Shown here: in pieces, positions 49,685 through 57,559 of the stretch | Layout of the letters: each line of letters starts with the position of its first letter | Position numbering within the stretch: the first letter of the stretch is position 1 | Program-made: the position numbers and the translations under genes | Notes under the pieces: generated by a model | Database searches by the model: none | Told to the model about the DNA's origin: nothing | The model's input: the letters and a program-made list of their open reading frames with translations, nothing else | From: Streptomyces cinnamoneus | GTDB lineage: Bacteria; Actinomycetota; Actinomycetes; Streptomycetales; Streptomycetaceae | Direction: 5' to 3' | Length of the DNA stretch: 64,000 nt | NCBI RefSeq assembly: GCF_014650495.1 | Contig: NZ_BMVB01000003.1 | Span: 402,794 to 466,793, forward strand

Positions 49685-50650
49685 TCAGAGCCAGCCGCGC
49701 CGGGCCGCCTGGACTCCGGCCTGGAAGCGGGTGGTGGCGCCCAGCCTGGCCAGGAGTGTGGAGACCCGGCGCACCACGGTGCGGCGGCCCAGGCCCAGGC
49801 GCCGGGCGATGGCGTCGTCCGTGGCACCGCCGGCCATCATGGTGAGGATCTGACGGTCCCGGGCGTCGATCTGCGCGTCGTTCCCCGCCACCGACAGGGG
49901 AACGGCCAGCCGCCACAGGGACTCGAAGACGTTCGACAGGGCCAGGAAGAGGCCGGACGGGCGTATCAGGAGGGAGACGACGCCGGAGTGGTCGTCGGCG
50001 GCGAGGGTCACGACGGCCAGCTCGTCGTCGCTGATGGCGAGCTTCAGGGGCGGGTCGTCCAGTGTCCTCGCCTGTTCCCCGGCCTCGACCATGCGCGCCA
50101 TGTTGGGACCCGCGATCGGGTCCTCGCACACGGATCCGTGGTAGATGGTGCGGTAGACGACCCCGGAGGCCATCCGTTCGCGTTGCAGGGTCTCCTGGTC
50201 CAGGTAGTGGTCCGAGGTTCCGGAGTACGGTGGCACGTCGATGACCCGGACCTGGTGGCGTGCGGACTGCTGGAGCTGTCGGCTGACGGCCAGGACGCGC
50301 GCGATGTCCTCGACGACCTCCAGCGCGCCGTAGTGACCGGCGTCCTTTCTGGCGAACCGGTAGAGCCGCTCCAGCTCCGCGCCGGCCTGTCGTAACGCCG
50401 CCCGCCGGGCGGCCTCGCGCTGCAGCATCGCTTCGACGACCTGCGCGGGCGGTAACGCCTCCCAGGCCCGGCCCCCGGGATCCGTCGTCACGACGATGTC
50501 CTCGGCCGCGAGTTCCTCCAGCACGGCCGTCGTGACGGCCTCGGTCAGGCCGACGCGGACGGCCAACGCGCCGATCTGCGCGCGCGGATGACCGACCAGA
50601 GAGCGGTAGACCCGCCCCCGGTCGGAATCAGGGTCCAACACGTCGTGCAC
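49685..50650 (-). CDS. TrmB-like / LuxR-type transcriptional regulator
   Basis: A 321-aa regulator. The N terminus (DPDSDRGRVYRSLVGHPRAQ) is a TrmB-like winged helix. The middle holds a sensor-like region with VIDVPPYSGTSDHYL and VYRTIYHGSV. The C terminus is a LuxR/GerE helix-turn-helix, LTMMAGGATDDAIARRLGLG and RRTVVRRVSTLLARLGATTR. This architecture is frequent and poorly studied in Streptomyces. GTG at 50650 has GAGGGG upstream. Codons 66 and 86 (50455-50453, 50395-50393) are TTA, so its synthesis should require bldA and be tied to development. Targets are unknown; the divergent esterase is a candidate. Confidence 0.85.
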   Translation of the reverse strand: MHDVLDPDSDRGRVYRSLVGHPRAQIGALAVRVGLTEAVTTAVLEELAAEDIVVTTDPGGRAWEALPPAQVVEAMLQREAARRAALRQAGAELERLYRFARKDAGHYGALEVVEDIARVLAVSRQLQQSARHQVRVIDVPPYSGTSDHYLDQETLQRERMASGVVYRTIYHGSVCEDPIAGPNMARMVEAGEQARTLDDPPLKLAISDDELAVVTLAADDHSGVVSLLIRPSGLFLALSNVFESLWRLAVPLSVAGNDAQIDARDRQILTMMAGGATDDAIARRLGLGRRTVVRRVSTLLARLGATTRFQAGVQAARRGWL

Positions 50651-50843
50651 GAGGCCCCCCTCGCCGTGTGGTGCCGGTCGAGCCGGCCGACTCCCGGAGC
50701 CTACGGGCGGCTGGCGCACCTGCGCCAGTGGCTCATGTGCGCCAAGGTCCACTATGGCGTCGGCAGGGGTGCTGCGAGAGATTGTCGGAGCCGGATGAAC
50801 ACGACCGGTCCGATGGCAACCAGTCCACCCCCAAGGACAACTG

Positions 50844-51929
50844 ATGAGATCAGTCCTGCCCTCCTGGCTCCTGCGTGCGAAGGCAGTGGCCACCGCTTTG
50901 GCCGCCGCCGTCCTCATGGTGGGCTCGCCCTCCGCACACGCCGACGACCCCGCCCCGCCACCCATGGCCGACGGCTTCGGCCTGACGCAGGTCGGCGCGG
51001 CGACCGGCACCCCCACCAACTTCGTGGTCACCGTCAACACGGGTCAGGTCGCCGGACCGCACCGCATCCGGATCCTGCTGCCCAGCGACTACGCGGCCGA
51101 GCCGACCAAGCGGTACCCGGTGTTCTACCTGCTGCACGGCGCGTCCGACGACCCGGGCAACCCCTACCTGGCCTACCCCGCCCTCACCGCGGCCAAGTCG
51201 ATGATCACGGTCATACCGGACGGCGGCCGGCGGGGCTGGTACACCAACTGGCTCGACCAGAAGACGGCGGCCGGGGCGCAGAACTGGGAGAACTTCCACA
51301 TCAACCAGGTGATCCCGTTCATCGACGCCAACCTCCGCACCCTCGCGACCAAGCAGGGGCGGGCCGTCGGCGGCATCTCGATGGGCGGGTTCGGCGCCCT
51401 GCACTACGCCCAGAACCATCCGGGCCTGTTCAGCCAGGTCGCGTCGTTCTCCGGTGCCAGCGACTTCTCGGTGGACCACCTCGTCATGCGCGCCGCCGTC
51501 GTCGCCACGCTCACCAACGTCGGGGCGCCCCTGTGCGGCTCCAGCTCCCCCGACTGCGCCCTCAACTTCGGGCCCACGGTGTCCAGCGACGCGGTCTTCG
51601 GCTCCCCGTACCCGGTGCTGAACGCCGACTGGCGCTGGAACGCGGTGGACCCCTCCACCCACATGGGCGTGCTGGCGGGCATGGGCATCGCGCTCTACAC
51701 GGGCAACGGCGCCGGTAATCCCAGCGACGCCGAATTCTGGGTCCAGTCGGCGGCACAGCACACCAAGGACCGTCTGGACGCCCTCAAGTACCCGTACCAC
51801 TTCGTCGACTACGGCAACGGCGCCGGCTGGGGCAGCGCGTGCAAGGGCGGCCACACGTACGGCTGCTGGGCCCAGGACCTCGTGGACTACGTCCCGCGCC
51901 TGGAAGCCGCCTTCGCCGCCGCCTCCTGA
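50844..51929 (+). CDS. Secreted esterase (antigen 85/esterase D-like)
   Basis: A 361-aa exported alpha/beta hydrolase. The signal peptide ends near SAHAD. RYPVFYLLHGASDDPGNPYL is the oxyanion region, and the nucleophile elbow GISMGGFGALHYAQ places Ser179 as the catalytic serine. The fold resembles the PF00756 esterases that include mycolyltransferases and acetylxylan/feruloyl esterases. A later GGHTYGCWAQDL supplies the His. ATG at 50844 follows AAGGACA. It is divergent from the LuxR-type regulator and ends at a strong shared terminator. Confidence 0.88.
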   Translation: MRSVLPSWLLRAKAVATALAAAVLMVGSPSAHADDPAPPPMADGFGLTQVGAATGTPTNFVVTVNTGQVAGPHRIRILLPSDYAAEPTKRYPVFYLLHGASDDPGNPYLAYPALTAAKSMITVIPDGGRRGWYTNWLDQKTAAGAQNWENFHINQVIPFIDANLRTLATKQGRAVGGISMGGFGALHYAQNHPGLFSQVASFSGASDFSVDHLVMRAAVVATLTNVGAPLCGSSSPDCALNFGPTVSSDAVFGSPYPVLNADWRWNAVDPSTHMGVLAGMGIALYTGNGAGNPSDAEFWVQSAAQHTKDRLDALKYPYHFVDYGNGAGWGSACKGGHTYGCWAQDLVDYVPRLEAAFAAAS

Positions 51930-51938
51930 CCCCTCCGT

Positions 51939-51974
51939 CACCCTGCCGCCCGGCGCCCGCCGGGTGGCAGGGTG
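51939..51974. terminator. Terminator between secreted esterase and TetR genes
   Basis: A 16-bp stem, CACCCTGCCGCCCGGC pairing with 51959-51974 with one G-U pair, has a 4-nt loop. It lies between convergent stops and can act on both strands. Confidence 0.85.
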
Positions 51975-52004
51975 CCCGCATGTCCGGGCCCGGTGCCGCT
52001 CGTG

Positions 52005-52595
52005 TCATTCGACGGGCAGGTGTTCCAGGAGCGTGCGGGCCGCGGTCAGCATCAGGCGGCAGACGTGCTCCGGGTCGGCGCCGGCCAGGGGCTCCTGGCG
52101 CACCACGACGCGGGTGAGGCCGATGCCGAGGAGCCAGGCCAGGACGAGGGCGGAGCGCAGCTCGGCGTCCTCCGCACGGGTGAGGCCGGCCAGCACGCCG
52201 GTGTATTCCTCGGTCAGGCGCCGGCTCGTCCGGGCGGCCTCGTCGTCGCCGCCGACCGAGCGCAGGAAGACCTCCAGGGAGCGGTCCCCGGGCGGCGCGT
52301 CACCGGCCGGCGCGAGGAGGTTCCGCAGGGCGGTCTCCAGCAGTCGCTCGGCCGGCGTCTCCCTCAACTGGCGGCGTCCGTCCATCGCCACCACTTCGCC
52401 GAAGAGAGCGGTCTTCGAGCCGAAGTAGCGGAAGAGCAGAGCCTGGTTGACGCCGGCCCGGGCGGCTATCGCGCGCACGGTCGTCCGGTCGTAGCCGCGT
52501 TCGGCGAAGAGCTCCGCCGCCGCCTCGACCAGGGACCGGCGGGTGGCGTCGGCGTCGCGTCGGCGCACCGGCTTCTCTGCCTTCTCTGCGGTCAT
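52005..52595 (-). CDS. TetR family regulator of the P450 gene
   Basis: A 196-aa regulator with the classical HTH: RRSLVEAAAELFAERGYDRT then TVRAIAARAGVNQALLFRYF. The C-terminal ligand domain has a tetracyclin_C-like WLLGIGLTRVVVRQEPL helix. ATG at 52595 follows GAGGAACGGG. It is divergent from the cytochrome P450 gene, whose promoter carries a perfect palindrome, so repression of the P450 until a ligand appears is the natural model. Confidence 0.9.
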   Translation of the reverse strand: MTAEKAEKPVRRRDADATRRSLVEAAAELFAERGYDRTTVRAIAARAGVNQALLFRYFGSKTALFGEVVAMDGRRQLRETPAERLLETALRNLLAPAGDAPPGDRSLEVFLRSVGGDDEAARTSRRLTEEYTGVLAGLTRAEDAELRSALVLAWLLGIGLTRVVVRQEPLAGADPEHVCRLMLTAARTLLEHLPVE

Positions 52596-52661
52596 CCCGT
52601 TCCTCCTCACGGGCCGGCCGGCACGCGCCACGGCGTCCGAGCCGTCGGCCGTCAGGCCCCG

Positions 52662-52711
52662 TTGACGTCGTTCCTACCCCGTCCTACGGTCCTTGTAAGC
52701 AGGTGCTTACA
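52662..52711 (+). promoter_or_regulatory. P450 promoter with overlapping TetR operator
   Basis: TTGACG at 52662-52667 and TACGGT at 52685-52690 are separated by exactly 17 nt and form a housekeeping-type promoter reading toward the P450. Transcription would start near 52697, inside the palindrome TGTAAGCAGGTGCTTACA (52694-52711), which has perfect 8-bp arms. Repressor binding there would block initiation. Confidence 0.75.
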
Positions 52712-52740
52712 CCGCCGACGCGAGGGAAAAAGGGGTCCGG

Positions 52741-53931
52741 ATGTCCACCTCCCACAGCGAGCCCACCGCCTATCCCTTCAACGAGGCCATCGGTCTGGCC
52801 CTGTCCGGGCAGTACGACGAGGCGCGGCGCGGCGAGGGGCTGCGGCGCGTCCGGCTGCCGTTCGGGGAGCCGGCCTGGCTCGTCACCCGCTACGCGGACG
52901 CCAGGCTCGTCCTGGGCGACCGGCGGTTCAGCCGCGCGGCCGCAGCCGGTCACGACGAGCCCCGGCAGTCGCCCGGCCGGTCCAACAGCGGCATCCTCTC
53001 CATGGATCCGCCCGACCACACCCGGCTGCGCACGCTGGTGATGAAGGCGTTCACCGTGCAGCGGATGGAGCGGCTGCGCCCCGGCATCCGCGCGCTGGCC
53101 GAAGGGCTGCTGGACGACATGGTGGCGGCGGGCCCGCCCGCCGACCTGGTCGAGGACTACGCGCTGCCCGTCCCCGTCTCCGTGATCTGCCGTCTGCTCG
53201 GGGTGCCCGAGGAGGACCGTCCGCTCTTCCGCACGTGGAGCGACGACGCCCTGTCCACCAGCTCGCTCACGGCCGAGGAAGCGGACGCCAGCCGTGAGGA
53301 GTTACGCGCGTACATGGCCGGGCTGATCGCCGGGCATCGCGCCCGGCCCGCGGACGACCTGATGACGGCCTTGATCGAGGCCCGCGACAAGGACGACCGG
53401 CTGTCGGAGCCGGAGCTGGTCGACCTGTGCGTGGGGATCCTGGTCGCCGGTCACGAGACCACCGCCACCCAGATCCCCAACTTCGTGTGCACCCTCCTCG
53501 ACCATCCCGACGAGTGGGCCCGGCTCCGCAAGGATCCCGCTCTCGTCCCGGCGGCGGTGGAGGAGTTGCTGCGCTTCGTGCCGTTGGGCATGGCGGCGGC
53601 CATGGCTCGCTACGCGACGGAGGACGTCGAGGTGGGCGGTACGTTGGTGCGGGCGGGCGAGCCGGTTCTGGTGTCGGTGGGGTCCGCCAACCGCGATGCG
53701 CTGCGCTTCTCCTCCCCCGATGCACTCGACCTCGGCCGGGAGGGCAATCAGCACCTGGGGTTCGGCCACGGCGTCCACCACTGCCTGGGGGCGTCCCTCG
53801 CCCGCGTCGAGCTCCAGGAGGCCCTGCGGGCCCTCGTCCTGCACCTGCCGGGCATCCGGCCGGCCGGTGACATCGTCTGGAAGACGGAGATGCTGGTGCG
53901 TGGCCCGCGCTCGATGCCGGTGGGGTGGTGA
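52741..53931 (+). CDS. Cytochrome P450
   Basis: A 396-aa soluble bacterial P450. The I-helix oxygen-activation motif is AGHETT (residues 236-241), the ExxR is in EELLR, and the haem loop FGHGVHHCLGA places Cys348 as axial ligand. RFSRAAAAGHDEPRQSPGRS and MDPPDHTRLRTLVMKAFTVQ are class I P450 landmarks. It needs ferredoxin and reductase, neither of which is adjacent. Codon 188 (53302-53304) is TTA, an additional bldA-dependent control. It is regulated by the divergent TetR; the substrate is unknown. Confidence 0.95.
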   Translation: MSTSHSEPTAYPFNEAIGLALSGQYDEARRGEGLRRVRLPFGEPAWLVTRYADARLVLGDRRFSRAAAAGHDEPRQSPGRSNSGILSMDPPDHTRLRTLVMKAFTVQRMERLRPGIRALAEGLLDDMVAAGPPADLVEDYALPVPVSVICRLLGVPEEDRPLFRTWSDDALSTSSLTAEEADASREELRAYMAGLIAGHRARPADDLMTALIEARDKDDRLSEPELVDLCVGILVAGHETTATQIPNFVCTLLDHPDEWARLRKDPALVPAAVEELLRFVPLGMAAAMARYATEDVEVGGTLVRAGEPVLVSVGSANRDALRFSSPDALDLGREGNQHLGFGHGVHHCLGASLARVELQEALRALVLHLPGIRPAGDIVWKTEMLVRGPRSMPVGW

Positions 53932-53934
53932 TGT

Positions 53935-53966
53935 ACGGGGCCGGGCCCCTGGGGGACCCGGCCCGT
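53935..53966. terminator. Terminator between P450 and lectin genes
   Basis: ACGGGGCCGGG pairs with CCCGGCCCGT with one bulged G, enclosing an 11-nt loop. It sits between convergent stop codons. Confidence 0.7.
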
Positions 53967-53979
53967 CGGGACCGGCGGA

Positions 53980-54438
53980 TCAGTGATTCGTGCCGGAGGC
54001 CCAGACCGCGCGGCTGCCGTCGTAGATGACGACGTTCCCGTCGTCCTGGATGACCAGCCGCGAGCCGGGGCGGCCGGCGGTGTTCGACGCCCAGACCGCC
54101 TGGCCCGAGCGGGTGTAGACGACGAGGTTGCCGTCCTGCTGGAAGACGGTCCGCCATCCGCGGTTCACCGTGCCGGTGGCCCAGCGCGCCACGTTGAACT
54201 CGTCGTAGATGACGAGGTTGCCGTCGGTCTGCATGACGAGTCTGGCCGTGTCGGAGCTGACCGACCGGCCTCTTTCCAGGGTGAACGGAGCATGGATCGT
54301 CCGGGTCGCCGTGACGCTCGTCGCGGCCGCCCCGCCCGTGGTGGCGGCGTGGCCGGCGGGCGCCGCGATCGCCTGGCCGGCGAGCGTCACGGTGGTGAGC
54401 GCGGCGGCGGCGAGCAGAGTGGTGATCTTCTTCCCCAC
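53980..54438 (-). CDS. Secreted bulb-type mannose-binding lectin
   Basis: A 152-aa exported lectin. The signal peptide runs to about AIAAPAG. The mature B-lectin domain shows three near-canonical QxDxNxVxY sugar sites: MQTDGNLVIYDE, FQQDGNLVVYTR and IQDDGNVVIYDG, each followed by a WA(S/T)xT strand. It would bind mannose on glycans outside the cell and resembles lectin-like bacteriocins in fold, though no toxin domain is present. GTG at 54438 follows AAAGGA. It converges with the P450. Confidence 0.9.
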   Translation of the reverse strand: MGKKITTLLAAAALTTVTLAGQAIAAPAGHAATTGGAAATSVTATRTIHAPFTLERGRSVSSDTARLVMQTDGNLVIYDEFNVARWATGTVNRGWRTVFQQDGNLVVYTRSGQAVWASNTAGRPGSRLVIQDDGNVVIYDGSRAVWASGTNH

Positions 54439-54630
54439 GAAAGGATCCTTTCGTCGAGTCGTTCTCCACCGGCGCCCTCGGGACGGGGCGCCGCACCGGA
54501 CTCTGACAGCATCCGGTGCCGCAGCGGCCTCTCCCGGCAGAGCTGTGACGTGTTCGCGTCACTCTTTGGCCGGAGAACGCCGACACGCCCACCGACGACG
54601 GCCTCCGTGGGCTTTGCGAGACTGCTGGGC

Positions 54631-55443
54631 GTGAACACCGAGAACATACGTCCCACGACCGCCGCTCACCTGCGGGAGGCCGGTCTGCCCACCGTCGATC
54701 TGTCCCCCGTCCTCGCGCAGCAGACGCACCCCCTGGTCTTCGCCACCGTCTCCGGGGCACACCTGTACGGCTTCCCGTCGCGCGACTCGGACGTGGACCT
54801 GCGTGGCGTGCACCTGCTGCCGGTCGGCGATCTGATCGGGCTGCGGGACGGCGAGGAGACCCTGACGCGGATGGGTGACCGCGACGGGGTGGAGATGGAC
54901 CTCGTCACGCACGACCTGCGCAAGTTCGCACGGCTGATGCTGCGCCGCAACGGCTACGTCCTGGAGCAGCTGCTCTCGCCGCTCGTCGTGCACACCACGC
55001 AGGTGCACGCGGAGCTGGCCGCTCTCGCGCCGGGTGTGCTGACCCGCAACCACGCCCACCATTACCGCGGCTTCGCGGTCACCCAGTGGCGGCTCTTCGA
55101 CAAGCAGCGCGAGCTCAAGCCCCTGCTCTACACCCTGCGGGTGCTCCTCACGGGCATTCACCTGATGCGCAGCGGCGAGGTCGTCGCCCACCTGCCCAGC
55201 CTGCTCGGCCTGGTCGGGGCCCCCGCCTACGTGCCCGACCTCATCACCGCGAAGGCCGCGGCGGAACACGGGCCGGCCGAGGAGATCGTGGACATGGCGC
55301 GCGTGTGCGCCGACGTCGAGGCGCTCCACGCGGAACTCGACGAGGCCCAGGCCCTCTCCGCGCTCCCGCAGAGCCCGGCCGACGACGTGTACGACGCCTT
55401 GCACGACCTGGTCGTACGGGCCCGCACGGCCGGCCGGGGCTAG
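54631..55443 (+). CDS. Predicted nucleotidyltransferase domain protein
   Basis: A 270-aa protein with a polymerase-beta-type nucleotidyltransferase N terminus: SGAHLYGFPSRDSDVDLRGV provides the GS-like loop and the metal-binding DxD. The C-terminal half (residues 90-270) is helical and includes RNHAHHYRGFAVTQ. Relatives of this DUF-type nucleotidyltransferase are common in Streptomyces without assigned substrate. GTG at 54631 is the likely start; GTG at 54607 is an alternative. Its TAG shares the CTAG with the convergent MFS gene. Confidence 0.82.
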   Translation: MNTENIRPTTAAHLREAGLPTVDLSPVLAQQTHPLVFATVSGAHLYGFPSRDSDVDLRGVHLLPVGDLIGLRDGEETLTRMGDRDGVEMDLVTHDLRKFARLMLRRNGYVLEQLLSPLVVHTTQVHAELAALAPGVLTRNHAHHYRGFAVTQWRLFDKQRELKPLLYTLRVLLTGIHLMRSGEVVAHLPSLLGLVGAPAYVPDLITAKAAAEHGPAEEIVDMARVCADVEALHAELDEAQALSALPQSPADDVYDALHDLVVRARTAGRG

Positions 55444-56645
55444 CCGGCACTCGCCAGTCGGTCCGGCCGCCGGTCGGCCGTGGGCCCTTCGAGCCGGTCG
55501 GGTTCGTGGAGGGTGCGCAGGAGCAGCCAGCCGAGGGCCGGGAGGACGGTCAGGGGGGCGAGGGCGGTCTGCAGGGAGGTGGCGTCTGCGAGCGCTCCGA
55601 GGAGGGGGCTGGCGATGCCGCCGATGCTGACGGTCAGGCCCAGGGTGACGCCCCCCGCGGTGCCCACGCGGCGGGGCAGGTAGTCCTGGCCGAGGGTGAC
55701 GTGCAGGGAGAACGGCACGTACAAGCCGGCCGAGGTGAGGGCGACGAACAGGTAGAGCGGCGGGCCGGGGACGAAGACGACTCCCGCGACGGCGATCACG
55801 GTCAGGGCGTAGGACCACTGCACGACCGGGATGCGGCCGAAGCGGGTGGCGAGCCTCCCTCCGGCCACGGTGCCCACTGCGCCGCCGAGGTAGAGCACGA
55901 ACAGCGCGGCCGTGCCGGCGACGTCACCGCCCCCGGTCCGCTGGCGCACGTACAGGGAGACGAACGTGCTCAGGCCGACGAAGACGACCGACCGGCAGAC
56001 GACGGCTCCGGACAGTTTGACGAAGGACGGCCAGTCGTCCCTGCCCTCCGGTCCTGCCGCCGTGCCGGCCGCCACCTCGGTCGTGGCCCTGACCGCGCGC
56101 AGGGCGGCCACGCACAGGGCCGCGCCGGCCAGGGCCGGGACGAACAGCAGCGGAGAGGCGTGCAGTCCGCCGGTGGCGACGACGGCGGAGACCGCCAGGG
56201 GCGCGGTGGCGAAGCCGAGGTTGCCGCCCAGGGAGAACCAGCCCATCGCGGTGTGACTGCCCCTGCTCGCGACGCGGGCCACGCGCGCGGCTTCCGGGTG
56301 GTAGGCGGCGACGCCGATCCCGGACACGGCGACCATCATCAGGGTGACGGTCCGGGAGGCGCCGACACCGGCCAGGGCGACGCCGGCTCCGCCGACCAGG
56401 GTGCTCACGGGCAGCAGCCACGGCATGGCCCACCTGTCGGTGAGCGCCCCGAACAGCGGCTGTACGACCGAGGACAGCAGGGTGGCCGCCAGGACGAGGC
56501 CGGAGACCGCGGCGTAGGTGTAGTCCCGCTCGGCGACGAAGAAGGGCACCAGGGCGGCCACCGCCCCCTGGTAGACGTCCACGCAGGCATGCCCCAGGGA
56601 CAGCAACACGACGGGTCTGGTACGGGGGTTCCGGTTCTTCGGCAC
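55440..56645 (-). CDS. MFS transporter, fosmidomycin-resistance (Fsr)-like
   Basis: A 401-aa exporter with twelve membrane segments. VVLLSLGHACVDVYQGAVAA and SGLVLAATLLSSVVQPLFGA followed by LTDR give the Fsr-type start and the motif-A loop between helices 2 and 3. GIGVAAYHPEAARVA is the Fsr signature segment after helix 4. It probably expels a small toxic compound by proton antiport. GTG at 56645 is chosen, but GGAGGG abuts it, so the exact start is uncertain. It is divergent from the AraC regulator, its likely controller. Confidence 0.88.
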   Translation of the reverse strand: MPKNRNPRTRPVVLLSLGHACVDVYQGAVAALVPFFVAERDYTYAAVSGLVLAATLLSSVVQPLFGALTDRWAMPWLLPVSTLVGGAGVALAGVGASRTVTLMMVAVSGIGVAAYHPEAARVARVASRGSHTAMGWFSLGGNLGFATAPLAVSAVVATGGLHASPLLFVPALAGAALCVAALRAVRATTEVAAGTAAGPEGRDDWPSFVKLSGAVVCRSVVFVGLSTFVSLYVRQRTGGGDVAGTAALFVLYLGGAVGTVAGGRLATRFGRIPVVQWSYALTVIAVAGVVFVPGPPLYLFVALTSAGLYVPFSLHVTLGQDYLPRRVGTAGGVTLGLTVSIGGIASPLLGALADATSLQTALAPLTVLPALGWLLLRTLHEPDRLEGPTADRRPDRLASAG

Positions 56646-56699
56646 CCCTCCATCGTCCGCACGGGCCGCTCGGGCACGCTTCCGATAAAGTGCCAACGT

Positions 56700-57446
56700 A
56701 TGCCGGTTATCCGCCACACTCCGCAGGCTCCCACCAGCACCCGGACGATGGCCGCGGGCGAGAGCATCGATGCGCACCGCCACGACGACCACCAGATCGT
56801 CTACGCGGGCTCCGGCGTGCTGGCGGTCACCACCGACGCCGGCACGTGGTTCGCGCCCGGCACCCGTGCCCTGTGGATACCGGCGGGATGCGTCCACGCC
56901 CACCGCGCCCACGGCCACCTCGACCTCCACCTGCTCGGCCTGCCCGCCTCCGTCAACCCCCTGGGCCTGGACGCCCCCACCGTCCTGGCCGTCAGCCCCC
57001 TGCTGCGCGAACTGCTCCTCGCCTCCACCCGCGGCCCCCACGACGACAGCCCCGAGCGCCGCCGTCTGCGCGCCGTCCTGCTCGACCAGCTCCGCGCGTC
57101 CCCGCAGCAGCCGCTGCAGCTGCCCTCCCCCACCGACCCGCGTCTGCGGGCGGTCTGCGACCTCCTGCACCACGACCCGGCGGACCCCCGCACCCTGGCC
57201 GCCCTCGGCAACCACGTGGGAGCGGGTGAGCGCACCCTCAGCCGTCTCTTCCGCCGCGAACTGGGCATGACCTTCCCCCAGTGGCGCACCCAGCTCCGCC
57301 TCTACCACGCGTTGCGGATGCTGGCCGACGACGAACCGGTCACCGCCGTCGCCCACCGCTGCGGCTGGTCCTCCGCCAGCGCCTTCATCGATGTCTTCCG
57401 GCGCGCCTTCGGGTGCACGCCGGGCGCGCACAGTCGCCGCCCCTGA
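56700..57446 (+). CDS. AraC family regulator with cupin sensor
   Basis: A 248-aa regulator. The cupin-like N terminus has HRHDDHQIVYAGSGVLAVTT and WIPAGCVHAHRAHG, a metal/ligand-binding jelly roll. The C-terminal double HTH runs from DPRTLAALGNHVGAGERTLS through RLFRRELGMTFPQWRTQLRL to FIDVFRRAFGCTPG. ATG at 56700 has no clear Shine-Dalgarno; GATAAA about 11-16 nt upstream could be a -10 for a nearly leaderless transcript. It probably controls the divergent Fsr-like exporter. Confidence 0.9.
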   Translation: MPVIRHTPQAPTSTRTMAAGESIDAHRHDDHQIVYAGSGVLAVTTDAGTWFAPGTRALWIPAGCVHAHRAHGHLDLHLLGLPASVNPLGLDAPTVLAVSPLLRELLLASTRGPHDDSPERRRLRAVLLDQLRASPQQPLQLPSPTDPRLRAVCDLLHHDPADPRTLAALGNHVGAGERTLSRLFRRELGMTFPQWRTQLRLYHALRMLADDEPVTAVAHRCGWSSASAFIDVFRRAFGCTPGAHSRRP

Positions 57447-57559
57447 CCTCCGCCTTCTTCCCCCCTCGGCCGGTCCGTCCTGCGCACGCCGGGTACAGTC
57501 GGCCGCGCCGAGGGGGCGGCGCAGTGTCGTGCCCGTGCACGACCAGGGGCGCAGCGACC

